Below are positions 14,057-26,846 of a stretch of 34,727 bases of DNA, piece after piece (the first letter of the stretch is position 1; every line of letters starts with the position of its first letter). The stretch comes from Utricularia gibba. Its lineage: Eukaryota > Streptophyta > Magnoliopsida > Lamiales > Lentibulariaceae. The translations under genes were made by a program, and so were the position numbers. The notes beneath the pieces were generated by a model, which was given only the letters and a program-made list of their open reading frames with translations, was not told the DNA's origin and did not search any database. The stretch lies in assembly GCA_002189035.1 (NCBI GenBank), contig NEEC01000492.1, forward strand, positions 1 to 34,727, read 5' to 3'.

Positions 14057-14351
14057 AAAGGAGTCAGACCGAACCTTGGGTCAGAACGAAGTTCACAACG
14101 ACATCACCCGCCAAAAACGACAAGCTTTTCCTTGAGAAACCATGTAGGCAGCCAATTAAAACCAACGTTAAGAAATGCATCAAGTTTTTGCCGAGCTACA
14201 AATGACTATGGGCCCGAGCTCGACTCGACCTTCTCGATACCGTTGCCCCACGAGAGCGCCTGCATGCGGTTGAGAAAACCATTTTGGGTGCTCATGACAT
14301 CCTAACTTCAATAAGTGCACACGATTTTCGTCGAGTAGGACCCGATGTGGC
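14057..14351. repeat. Monomer M47 with the same 13-bp deletion as M16
   Basis: GAGCGCCTGCATGCGG at about 14,254-14,269 has the same breakpoints as in M16, 9.4 kb to the left. It lacks CCTCAGATATAAA. I see no obvious direct repeat flanking the deletion that would favour independent recurrence. Confidence 0.85.
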
Positions 14352-17100
14352 AAAGGAGTCAGACCGAACCTTGGGTCAGAACGAAGTTCACAACGACATC
14401 ACCCGCCAAAAACGACAAGCTTTTCCTTGAGAAACCATGTAGGCAGCCAATTAAAACCAACGTTAAGAAATGCATCAAGTTTTTTGCCGAGCTACAAATG
14501 ACTATGGGCCCGAGCTCGACTCGACCTCTTCTCGATACGTTGCCCACGAGAGCGCTCCTCAGATATAAAGCATGCGGTTGAGAAAACCATTTTGGGTGCT
14601 CATGACATCCTAACTTCAATAAGTGCAGCACGATTTTCGTCGAGTAGGACCCGATGTGGCAAAGGAACCTTGGGTCAGAACGAAGTTCACAACGACATCA
14701 CCCGCCAAAAACGACAAGCTTTTCCTTGAGAAACCATGTAGGCAGCCATTAAAACCCAACGTTAAGAAATGCATCAAGTTTTTGCCGAGCCACAAATGAC
14801 TATGGGCCCGAGCTCGACTCGACCTCCTCTCGATACGTTGCCCACGAGAGCGCCTCCTCAGATATAAAGCATGCGGTTGAGAAACCATTTTGGGTGCTCA
14901 TGACATCCTAACTTCAATAAGTGCATCACGATTTTCGTCGAGTAGGACCCGATGTGGCAAAAGGAACCTTGGGTCAGAACGAAGTTCACAACGACATCAC
15001 CCGCCCAAAAACGACAAGCTTTTCCTTGAGAAACCATGTAGGCAGCCAATTAAAACCCAACGTTAAGAAATGCATCAAGTTTTTTGCCGAGCCACAAATG
15101 ACTATGGGCCCGAGCTCGACTCGACCTCCTTCTCGATACCGTTGCCCACGAGAGCGCCTCCTCAGATATAAAGCATGCGGTTGAGAAAACCATTTTGGGT
15201 GCTCATGACATCCTAACTTCAATAAGTGCAGCACGATTTTCGTCGAGTAGGACCCGATGTGGCAAAGGAGTCAGACCGAACTTGGGTCAGAACGAAGTTC
15301 ACAACGACATCACCGCCCAAAAACGACAAGCTTTTCCTTGAGAAACCATGTAGGCAGCCAATTAAAACCCAACGTTAAGAAATGCATCAAGTTTTTGCCG
15401 AGCTACAAATGACTATGGGCCCGAGCTCGACTCGACTCCTTCTCGATACGTTGCCCACGAGAGCGCCTCTCAATATAAAGCATGCGGTTGAGAAAACCAT
15501 TTTGGGTGCTCATGACATCCTAACTTCAATAAGTGCATCACGATTTTCGTCGAGTAGGACCCGATGTGGCAAAGGAACCTTGGGTCAGAACGAAGTTCAC
15601 AACGACATCACCGCCAAAAAAACGACAAGCTTTTCCTTGAGAAACCATGTAGGCAGCCAATTAAAACCCAACGTTAAGAAATGCATCAAGTTTTTTGCCG
15701 AGCTACAAATGACTATGGGCCCGAGCTCGACTCGACCTCCTTCTCGATACCGTTGCCCCACGAGAGCGCCTCCTCAGATATAAAGCATGCGGTTGAGAAA
15801 ACCATTTTGGGTGCTTATGACATCCTAACTTCAATAAGTGCATCACGATTTTCGTCGAGTAGGACCCGATGTGGCAAAGGAGTCAGACCGAACCTTGGGT
15901 CAGAACGAAGTTCACAACGACATCACCGCCCAAAACGACAAGCTTTTCCTTGAGAAACCATGTAGGCAGCCAATTAAAACCAACGTTAAGAAATGCATCA
16001 AGTTTTTTGCCGAGCTACAAATGACTATGGGCCGAGCTCGACTCGACCTCCTTCTCGATACCGTTGCCCCACGAGAGCGCCCTCAGATATAAAGCATGCG
16101 GTTGAGAAAACCATTTTGGGTGCTCATGACCTAACTTCAATAAGTGCATCACGATTTTCGTCGAGTAGGACCCGATGTGGCAAAGGAGTCAGACCGAACC
16201 TTGGGTCAGAACGAAGTTCACAACGACATCACCCGCCCAAAAACGACAAGCTTTTCCTTGAGAAACCATGTAGGCAGCCAATTAAAACCCAACGTTAAGA
16301 AATGCATCAAGTTTTTTGCCGAGCACAAATGACTATGGGCCGAGCTCGACTCGACCTCGATACCGTTGCCCACGAGAGCGCCTTATCAAATATAAAGCAT
16401 GCGGTTGAGAAAACATTTTTGGGTGCTCATGACATCCTAACTTCAATAAGTGCATCACGATTTTCGTCGAGTAGGACCGATGTGGCAAAGGAGTCAGACC
16501 GAACCTTGGGTCAGAACGAAGTTCACAACGACATCACCCGCCCAAAAACGACAAGCTTTTCCTTGAGAAACCATGTAGGCAGCCAATTAAAACCAACGTT
16601 AAGAAATGCATCAAGTTTTTTGCCGAGCCACAAATGACTATGGGCCCGAGCTCGACTCGACCCCTGCTCGATACCGTTGCCCCACGAGAGCGCCTTCAAA
16701 TATAAAGCATGCGGTTGAGAAAACCATTTGGGTGCTCATGACATCCTAACTTCAATAAGTGCAGCACGATTTTCGTCGAGTAGGACCCGATGTGGCAAAG
16801 GAGTCAGACTTGGGTCAGAACGAAGTTCACAACGACATCACCCGCCAAAAAACGACAAGCTTTTCCTTGAGAAACCATGTAGGCAGCCAATTAAAACCCA
16901 ACGTTAAGAAATGCATCAAGTTTTTTGCCGAGCACAAATGACTATGGCCCGAGCTCGACTCGACCTCCTCTCGATACCGTTGCCACGAGAGCGCCTCCTC
17001 AGATATAAAGCATGCGGTTGAGAAAACCATTTTGGGTGCTCATGACATCCTAACTTCAATAAGTGCATCACGATTTTCGTCGAGTAGGACCCGATGTGGC

Positions 17101-17372
17101 AAAGGAACCAGAACGAAGTTCACAACGACATCACCCGCCCAAAACGACAAGCTTTTCCTTGAGAAACCATGTAGGCAGCCAATTAAAACCAACGTTAAGA
17201 AATGCATCAAGTTTTTTGCCGAGCACAAATGACTATGGCCCGAGCTCGACTCGACGATACCGTTGCCCCACGAGAGCGCCTCCTCAGATATAAAGCATGC
17301 GGTTGAGAAAACCATTTTGCTTGACATCCTAACTTCAATAAGTGCATCACGATTTTCGTCGACCGATGTGGC
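17101..17372. repeat. Truncated monomer M57 (about 272 bp) at the domain II/III border
   Basis: The start reads AAAGGAACCAGAACG, so it is short-type with a further loss of TTGGGTC. GACTCGACGATACCG shows loss of CCTCCTTCT, and CCATTTTGCTTGACATCC shows loss within GGGTGCTCAT. The next unit (17373) also starts after a truncated GTCGACCGATG junction. Together they form the second deletion cluster of the window. Confidence 0.85.
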
Positions 17373-17669
17373 AAAGGAGTCAGACGAACAGAACGAAGTT
17401 CACAACGACATGCCCAAAAACGACAAGCTTTTCCTTGAGAAACCATGTAGGCAGCCATTAAAACCAACGTTAAGAAATGCATCAAGTTTTTTGCGAGCTA
17501 CAAATGACTATGGGCCCGAGCTCGACTCGACCTCCTTCTCGATACCGTTGCCCCACGAGAGCGCTCCTCAGATATAAAGCATGCGGTTGAGAAAACCATT
17601 TTGGGTGCTCATGACATCCTAACTTCAATAAGTGCAGCACGATTTTCGTCGAGTAGGACCCGATGTGGC

Positions 17670-20600
17670 AAAGGAGTCAGACCGAACCTTGGGTCAGAAC
17701 GAAGTTCACAACGACATCACCCGCCCAAAAAACGACAAGCTTTTCCTTGAGAAACCATGTAGGCAGCCAATTAAAACCCAACGTTAAGAAATGCATCAAT
17801 TTTTTGCCGAGCCACAAATGACTATGGCCCGAGCTCGACTCGACCTCCTTCTCGATACCGTTGCCCCACGAGAGCGCCTCCTCAGATATAAAGCATGCGG
17901 TTGAGAAAACCATTTTGGGTGCTCATGACATCCTAACTTCAATAAGTGCAGCACGATTTTCGTCGAGTAGGACCCGATGTGGCAAAGGAACCTTGGGTCA
18001 GAACGAAGTTCACAACGACATCACCCGCCAAAAAACGACAAGCTTTTCCTTGAGAAACCATGTAGGCAGCCAATTAAAACCCAACGTTAAGAAATGCATC
18101 AAGTTTTTTGCGAGCTACAAATGACTATGGGCCCGAGCTCGACTCGACCTCCTTCTCGATACCGTTGCCCACGAGAGCGCCTCCTCAGATATAAAGCATG
18201 CGGTTGAGAAAACCATTTTGGGTGCTCATGACATCCTAACTTCAATAAGTGCAGCACGATTTTCGTCGAGTAGGACCCGATGTGGCAAAGGAGTCAGACC
18301 GAACTTGGGTCAGAACGAAGTTCACAACGACATCACCCGCCAAAACGACAAGCTTTTCCTTGAGAAACCATGTAGGCAGCCAATTAAAACCCAACGTTAA
18401 GAAATGCATCAAGTTTTTTGCCGAGCTACAAATGACTATGGGCCCGAGCTCGACTCGACTCCTTCTCGATACCGTTGCCCCACGAGAGCGCCTCCTCAGA
18501 TATAAAGCATGCGGTTGAGAAAACCATTTTGGGTGCTCATGACATCCTAACTTCAATAAGCAGCACGATTTTCGTCGAGTAGGACCCGATGTGGCAAAGG
18601 AGTCAGACCGAACCTTGGGTCAGAACGAAGTTCACAACGACATCACCCGCCCAAAACGACAAGCTTTTCCTTGAGAAACCATGTAGGCAGCCAATTAAAA
18701 CCCAACGTTAAGAAATGCATCAAGTTTTTTGCCGAGCCACAAATGACTATGGGCCCGAGCTCGACTCGACCTCCTCTCGATACCGTTGCCCCACGAGAGC
18801 GCCTTCAGATATAAAGCATGCGGTTGAGAAACCATTTTGGGTGCTCATGACATCTAACTTCAATAAGTGCAGCACGATTTTCGTCGAGTAGGACCCGATG
18901 TGGCAAAGGAACCTTGGGTCAGAACGAAGTTCACAACGACATCAGCCCAAAAACGACAAGCTTTTCCTTGAGAAACCATGTAGGCAGCCAATTAAAACCC
19001 AACGTTAAGAAATGCATCAAGTTTTTTTGCCGAGCCACAAATGACTATGGGCCCGAGCTCGACTCGACCTCCTTCTCGATACCGTTGCCCACGAGAGCGC
19101 CTCCTCAGATATAAAGCATGCGGTTGAGAAAACCATTTTGGGTGCTCATGACATCCTAACTTCAATAAGTGCACGATTTCGTCGAGTAGGACCCGATGTG
19201 GCAAAGGAGTCAGGAACCTTGGGTCAGAACGAAGTTCACAACGACATCACCGCCCAAAAACGACAAGCTTTTCCTTGAGAAACCATGTAGGCAGCCAATT
19301 AAAACCCAACGTTAAGAAATGCATCAAGTTTTTTGCCGAGCTACAAATGACTATGGGCCCGAGCTCGACTCGACCTCCTTCTCGATACCGTTGCCCCACG
19401 AGAGCGCCTCCTCAGATATAAAGCATGCGGTTGAGAAAACCATTTTGGGTGCTCATGACATCCTAACTTCAATAAGTGCAGCACGATTTTCGTCGAGTAG
19501 GACCCGATGTGGCAAAGGAACCTTGGGTCAGAACGAAGTTCACAACGACATCACCCGCCCAAAAACGACAAGCTTTTCCTTGAGAAACCATGTAGGCAGC
19601 CAATTAAAACCCAACGTTAAGAAATGCATCAAGTTTTTTTGCCGAGCTACAAATGACTATGGGCCCGAGCTCGACTCGACCTCCTTCTCGATACCGTTGC
19701 CCACGAGAGCGCCTCCTCAGATATAAAGCATGCGGTTGAGAAACCATTTTGGGTGCTTATGACATCCTAACTTCAATAAGTGCATCACGATTTTTCGTCG
19801 AGTAGGACCCGATGTGGCAAAGGAGTCAGACCGAACCTTGGGTCAGAACGAAGTTCACAACGACATCACCAGCCCAAAAACGACAAGCTTTTCCTTGAGA
19901 AACCATGTAGGCAGCCAATTAAAACCCAACGTTAAGAAATGCATCAAGTTTTTTGCCGAGCCACAAATGACTATGGGCCCGAGCTCGACTCGACCTCCTT
20001 CTCGATACCGTTGCCCCACGAGAGCGCCTCCTCAGATATAAAGCATGCGGTTGAGAAAACCATTTTGGGTGCTCATGACATCCTAACTTCAATAAGTGCA
20101 GCACGATTTTCGTCGAGTAGGACCCGATGTGGCAAAGGAACCTTGGGTCAGAACGAAGTTCACAACGACACCCGCCCAAAAACGACAAGCTTTTCCTTGA
20201 GAAACCATGTAGGCAGCCAATTAAAACCCAACGTTAAGAAATGCATCAAGTTTTTTGCCGAGCCACAAATGACTATGGGCCCGAGCTCGACTCGACCTCC
20301 TTCTCGATACCGTTGCCCCACGAGAGCGCCTCCTCAGATATAAAGCATGCGGTTGAGAAAACCATTTTGGGTGCTCATGACATCCTAACTTCAATAAGTG
20401 CATCACGATTTCGTCGAGTAGGACCCGATGTGGCAAAGGAGTCAGACCGAACCTTGGGTCAGAACGAAGTTCACAACGACATCACCGCCCAAAAACGACA
20501 AGCTTTTCCTTGAGAAACCATGTAGGCAGCCAATTAAAACCCAACGTTAAGAAATGCATCAAGTTTTTTGCCGAGCCACAAATGACTATGGGCCCGAGCT

Positions 20601-23600
20601 CGACTCGACCTCGATACCGTTGCCCACGAGAGCGCCTCCTCAGATATAAAGCATGCGGTTGAGAAAACCATTTTGGGTGCTCATGACATCCTAACTTCAA
20701 TAAGTGCAGCACGATTTCGTCGAGTAGGACCCGATGTGGCAAAGGAGTCACCGAACCTTGGGTCAGAACGAAGTTCACAACGACATCACCCGCCCAAAAA
20801 CGACAAGCTTTTCCTTGAGAAACCATGTAGGCAGCCAATTAAAACCCAACGTTAAGAAATGCATCAAGTTTTTTGCCGAGCTACAAATGACTATGGGCCC
20901 GAGCTCGACTCGACCTCCTTCTCGATACCGTTGCCCCACGAGAGCGCCTCCTCAGATATAAAGCATGCGGTTGAGAAAACCATTTTGGGTGCTCATGACA
21001 TCCTAACTTCAATAAGTGCATCACGATTTTCGTCGAGTAGGACCCGATGTGGCAAAGGAACCTTGGGTCAGAACGAAGTTCACAACGACATCACCAGCCC
21101 AAAAACGACAAGCTTTTCCTTGAGAAACCATGTAGGCAGCCAATTAAAACCAACGTTAAGAAATGCATCAAGTTTTTTGCCGAGCTACAAATGACTATGG
21201 GCCCGAGCTCGACTCGACCTCCTTCTCGATACCGTTGCCCACGAGAGAGCCTCCTCAGATATAAAAGCATGCGGTTGAGAAAACCATTTTGGGTGCTCAT
21301 GACATCCTAACTTCAATAAGTGCATCACGATTTTCGTCGAGTAGGACCCGATGTGGCAAAGGAGTCAGACCGAACCTTGGGTCAGAACGAAGTTCACAAC
21401 GACATCACCCGCCCAAAAACGACAAGCTTTTCCTTGAGAAACCATGTAGGCAGCCAATTAAAACCCAACGTTAAGAAATGCATCAAGTTTTTTGCCGAGC
21501 TACAAATGACTATGGGCCCGAGCTCGACTCGACCTCCTTCTCGATACCGTTGCCCACGAGAGCGCCTCCTCAGATATAAAGCATGCGGTTGAGAAAACCA
21601 TTTTGGGTGCTTATGACATCCTAACTTCAATAAGTGCATCACGATTTTCGTCGAGTAGGACCCGATGTGGCAAAGGAGTCAGACCGAACCTTGGGTCAGA
21701 ACGAAGTTCACAACGACATCACCCCCCAAAAACGACAAGCTTTTCCTTGAGAAACCATGTAGGCAGCCAATTAAAACCCAACGTTAAGAAATGCATCAAG
21801 TTTTTTGCCGAGCCACAAATGACTATGGGCCCGAGCTCGACTCGACCTCCTTCTCGATACCGTTGCCCCACGAGAGCGCCTCCTCAGATAAAAGCATGCG
21901 GTTGAGAAAACCATTTTGGGTGCTCATGACATCCTAACTTCAATAAGTGCACACGATTTTCGTCGAGTAGGACCGATGTGGCAAAAGAACCTTGGGTCAG
22001 AACGAAGTTCACAACGACATCACCCGCCCAAAAACGACAAGCTTTTCCTTGAGAAACCATGTAGGCAGCCAATTAAAACCCAACGTTAAGAAATGCATCA
22101 AGTTTTTTGCCGAGCTACAAATGACTATGGGCCCGAGCTCGACTCGACCTCCTTCTCGATACCGTTGCCCACGAGAGCGCCTCCTCAGATATAAAGCATG
22201 CGGTTGAGAAAACCATTTTGGGTGCTCATGACATCCTAACTTCAATAAGTGCATCACGATTTTCGTCGAGTAGGACCCGATGTGGCAAAGGAGTCAGACC
22301 GAACCTTGGGTCAGAACGAAGTTCACAACGACATCACCCGCCCAAAAACGACAAGCTTTTCCTTGAGAAACCATGTAGGCAGCCAATTAAAACCCAACGT
22401 TAAGAAATGCATCAAGTTTTTTGCCGAGCCACAAATGACTATGGGCCCGAGCTCGACTCGACCCCTTCTCGATACCGTTGCCCACGAGAGCGCCTCCTCA
22501 GATATAAAGCATGCGGTTGAGAAAACCATTTTGGGTGCTCATGACATCCTAACTTCAATAAGTGCAGCACGATTTCGTCGAGTAGGACCCGATGTGGCAA
22601 AGGAGTCAGACCGAACTTGGGTCAGAACGAAGTTCACAACGACATCACCGCCCAAAAAACGACAAGCTTTTCCTTGAGAAACCATGTAGGCAGCCAATTA
22701 AAAACCCAACGTTAAGAAATGCATCAAGTTTTTTGCCGAGCTACAAATGACTATGGGCCCGAGCTCGACTCGACCTCCTTCTCGATACCGTTGCCCCACG
22801 AGAGCGCCTCCTCAGATATAAAGCATGCGGTTGAGAAAACCATTTTGGGTGCTCATGACATCCTAACTTCAATAAGTGCAGCACGATTTTCGTCGAGTAG
22901 GACCCGATGTGGCAAAGGAACCTTGGGTCAGAACGAAGTTCACAACGACATCACCCGCCCAAAAACGACAAGCTTTTCCTTGAGAAACCATGTAGGCAGC
23001 CAATTAAAACCCAACGTTAAGAAATGCATCAAGTTTTTTGCCGAGCTACAAATGACTATGGGCCCGAGCTCGACTCGACCTCCTTCTCGATACCGTTGCC
23101 ACGAGAGCGCGCCTCAGATATAAAGCATGCGGTTGAGAAAACCATTTTGGGTGCTCATGACATCCTAACTTCAATAAGTGCAGCACGATTTTCGTCGAGT
23201 AGGACCCGATGTGGCAAAGGAGTCAGACTTTGGGTCAGAACGAAGTTCACAACGACATCACCCGCCCAAAACGACAAGCTTTTCCTTGAGAAACCATGTA
23301 GGCAGCCAATTAAAACCCAACGTTAAGAAATGCATCAAGTTTTTTGCCGAGCTACAAATGACTATGGGCCCGAGCTCGACTCGACTCCTTCTCGATACCG
23401 TTGCCCCACGAGAGCGCCTCCTCAGATATAAAGCATGCGGTTGAGAAAACCATTTTGGGTGCTCATGACATCCTAACTTCAATAAGTGCATCACGATTTT
23501 CGTCGAGTAGGACCGATGTGGCAAAGGAGTCAGACCTTGGGTCAGAACGAAGTTCACAACGACATCACGCCCCAAAAACGACAAGCTTTTCCTTGAGAAA

Positions 23601-24445
23601 CCATGTAGGCAGCCAATTAAAACCCAACGTTAAGAAATGCATCAAGTTTTTTGCCGAGCCACAAATGACTATGGGCCCGAGCTCGACTCGACTCCTTCTC
23701 GATACCGTTGCCCCACGAGAGCGCCTCCTCAGATATAAAGCATGCGGTTGAGAAAACCATTTTGGGTGCTCATGACATCCTAACTTCAATAAGTGCAGCA
23801 CGATTTTCGTCGAGTAGGACCCGATGTGGCAAGGAACCTTGGGTCAGAACGAAGTTCACAACGACATCACCCGCCCAAAAACGACAAGCTTTTCCTTGAG
23901 AAACCATGTAGGCAGCCAATTAAAACCCAACGTTAAGAAATGCATCAAGTTTTTTGCCGAGCTACAAATGACTATGGGCCCGAGCTCGACTCGACCTCCT
24001 TCTCGATACCGTTGCCCCACGAGAGCGCCTCCTCAGATATAAGCATGCGGTTGAGAAAACCATTTTGGGTGCTCATGACATCCTAACTTCAATAAGTGCA
24101 GCACGATTTCGTCGAGTAGGACCCGATGTGGCAAAGGAGTCAAACCGAACCTTGGGTCAGAACGAAGTTCACAACGACATCACCCGCCCAAAAACGACAA
24201 GCTTTTCCTTGAGAAACCATGTAGGCAGCCAATTAAAACCCAACGTTAAGAAATGCATCAAGTTTTTTGCCGAGCCACAAATGACTATGGGCCCGAGCTC
24301 GACTCGACCTCCTTCTCGATACCGTTGCCCCACGAGAGCGCCTCCTCAGATATAAAGCATGCGGTTGAGAAACCATTTTGGGTGCTCATGACATCCTAAC
24401 TTCAATAAGTGCAGCACGATTTTCGTCGAGTAGGACCGATGTGGC
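17670..24445. repeat. Domain III, first part: monomers M59-M80
   Basis: Unit starts: 17670, 17984, 18287, 18596, 18905, 19203, 19514, 19819, 20134, 20435, 20741, 21054, 21358, 21672, 21983, 22287, 22599, 22914, 23216, 23523, 23831, 24133. Short-type starts: 17984, 18905, 19514, 20134, 21054, 21983, 22914, 23831. GTGCAGCAC is found in 13 of 22 units. No CAAATATA, TGCTCG or GTGGAAA variant remains. A minor variant, CACCAGCCC for CACCCGCCC, is shared by units 19819 and 21054 here and by unit 29934 further right. Confidence 0.93.
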
Positions 24446-25011
24446 AAAGGAACCTTGGGTCAGAACGAAGTTCACAACGACATCACCCCCCAAAAACGAC
24501 AAGCTTTTCCTTGAGAAACCATGTAGGCAGCCAATTAAAACCCAACGTTAAGAAATGCATCAAGTTTTTTGCCGAGCCACAAATGACTATGGGCCGAGCT
24601 CGACTCGACCTCCTTCCCCCTTCCTCCCATATATGCCCTTGACTTTCTCATGACATCCTAACTTCAATAAGTGCAGCACGATTTTCGTCGAGTAGGACCC
24701 GATGTGGCAAAGGAGTCAGACCGAACCTTGGGTCAGAACGAAGTTCACAACGACATCACCGCCCAAAAAACGACAAGCTTTTCCTTGAGAAACCATGTAG
24801 GGCAAATTAAAACCAACGTTAGAAAATGCATCAAGTTTTTTGCCGAGCCACAATGACTATGGGCCCCGACTCGCTCGATTTCTCGATACCGTTGCCCACG
24901 AGAGCGCCTCCTCAGATATAAAGCATGCGGTTGAGAAACCATTTTGGGTGCTCATGACATCCTAACTTCAATAAGTGCAGCACGATTTTCGTCGAGTAGG
25001 ACCGATGTGGC
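24446..25011. repeat. Disrupted monomer pair M81-M82
   Basis: These two neighbouring units (starts 24446 and 24709) are the most abnormal in domain III. In M81, after GACCTCCTTC, about 80 bp of expected sequence are replaced by roughly 40 bp of C/T-rich sequence (24,617-24,650) containing CCATATATG. The standard sequence resumes at CTCATGACATCC. In M82 the AGGCAGCCAATT segment reads AGGGCAAATT, and the ApaI/SacI region is rearranged to GGGCCCCGACTCGCTCGA at about 24,861-24,878, losing SacI. Flanking units are near consensus. A gap-fill or assembly scar, or a local repair event, would both fit. Confidence 0.85.
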
Positions 25012-26541
25012 AAAGGAAGGAACCTTGGGTCAGAACGAAGTTCACAACGACATCACCCGCCCAAAAACGACAAGCTTTTCCTTGAGAAACCATGTAGGCA
25101 GCCAATTAAAACCCAACGTTAAGAAATGCATCAAGTTTTTGCCGAGCTACAAATGACTATGGGCCGAGCTCGACTCGACCTCCTTCTCGATACGTTGCCC
25201 ACGAGAGCGCCTCCTCAGATATAAAGCATGCGGTTGAGAAAACCATTTTGGGTGCTCATGACATCCTAACTTCAATAAGTGCAGCACGATTTTCGTCGAG
25301 TAGGACCCGATGTGGCAAAGGAACCTTGGGTCAGAACGAAGTTCACAACGACATCACCGCCCAAAACGACAAGCTTTTCCTTGAGAAACCATGTAGGCAG
25401 CCAATTAAAACCCAACGTTAAGAAATGCATCAAGTTTTTTGCCGAGCCACAAATGACTATGGGCCCGAGCTCGACTCGACCTCCTTCTCGATACCGTTGC
25501 CCCACGAGAGCGCCTCCTCAGATATAAAGCATGCGGTTGAGAAAACCATTTTGGGTGCTCATGACATCCTAACTTCAATAAGTGCAGCACACGATTTTCG
25601 TCGAGTAGGACCCGATGTGGCAAAGGAACCTTGGGTCAGAACGAAGTTCACAACGACATCACCGCCCAAAAACGACAAGCTTTTCCTTGAGAAACCATGT
25701 AGGCAGCCAATTAAAACCCAACGTTAAGAAATGCATCAAGTTTTTTGCCGAGCCAAAAAATGACTATGGGCCCGAGCTCGACTCGACCTCCTTCTCGATA
25801 CCGTTGCCCGAGAGCGCCTCCTCAGATATAAAGCATGCGGTTGAGAAAACCATTTTGGGTGCTCATGACATCCTAACTTCAATAAGTGCAGCACGATTTT
25901 CGTCGAGTAGGACCCGATGTGGCAAAGGAAACCTTGGGTCAGAACGAAGTTCACAACGACATCACCCCCAAAAACGACAAGCTTTTCCTTGAGAAACCAT
26001 GTAGGCAGCCAATTAAAACCCAACGTTAAGAAATGCATCAAGTTTTTTGCCGAGCCACAAATGACTATGGGCCCGAGCTCGACTCGACCTCCTTCTCGAT
26101 ACCGTTGCCCCACGAGAGCGCCTCCTCAGATATAAAGCATGCGGTTGAGAAAACCATTTTGGGTGCTCATGACATCCTAACTTCAATAAGTGCAGCACGA
26201 TTTTCGTCGAGTAGGACCCGATGTGGCAAAGGAGTCAGACCGAACCTTGGGTCAGAACGAAGTTCACAACGACATCACCCGCCAAAAACGACAAGCTTTT
26301 CCTTGAGAAACCATGTAGGCAGCCAATTAAAACCCAACGTTAAGAAATGCATCAAGTTTTTTGCCGAGCACAAATGACTATGGGCCCGAGCTCGACTCGA
26401 CCTCCTTCTCGATACCGTTGCCCCACGAGAGCGCCTCCTCAGATATAAAGCATGCGGTTGAGAAAACCATTTTGGGTGCTCATGACATCCTAACTTCAAT
26501 AAGTGCAGCACGATTTTTCGTCGAGTAGGACCCGATGTGGC

Positions 26542-26846
26542 AAAGGAACCTTGGGTCAGAACGAAGTTCACAACGACATCACCCGCCAAAAAACGACAAG
26601 CTTTTCCTTGAGAAACCATGTAGGCAGCCAATTAAAACCCAACGTTAAGAAATGCATCAAGTTTTTTGCCGAGCTACAAATGACTATGGGCCCGAGCTCG
26701 ACTCGACCTCCTTCTCGATACCGTTGCCCCACGAGAGCGCCTCCTCAGATATAAAGCATGCGGTTGAGAAAACCATTTTGGGTGCTCATGACATCCTAAC
26801 TTCAATAAGTGCATCACGATTTTCGTCGAGTAGGACCCGATGTGGC
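26542..26846. repeat. Reference short monomer (M88, 305 bp)
   Basis: This unit has the short junction AAAGGAACCTTGGG in place of AAAGGAGTCAGACCGAACC. That is a 10-bp deletion (GTCAGACCGA) next to a GA/GA microhomology. The rest matches the long unit. About 34 units have this form. All of them lie right of 11,680 and none lie among the first 38 units. Its recurrence with the same breakpoints marks it as an inherited subfamily, not a sequencing error. Confidence 0.92.

Larger units (their letters stand above)
11682..17669. repeat. Domain II: monomers M39-M58, mixed long/short transition zone
   Basis: Unit starts: 11682, 11965, 12234, 12538, 12847, 13153 (truncated), 13443, 13753, 14057, 14352, 14661, 14960, 15264, 15571, 15876, 16182, 16487, 16797, 17101, 17373. 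Short-type starts are 11682, 13153, 13753, 14661, 14960, 15571 and 17101. The GTGCAGCAC allele first appears at about 13,123 and is found in 5 of 20 units. Left-side CAAATATA variants persist to unit 16487 and are not seen again. Deletions cluster at both ends (11,682-12,233 and 16,797-17,669), with units down to about 269-272 bp. Confidence 0.9.
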
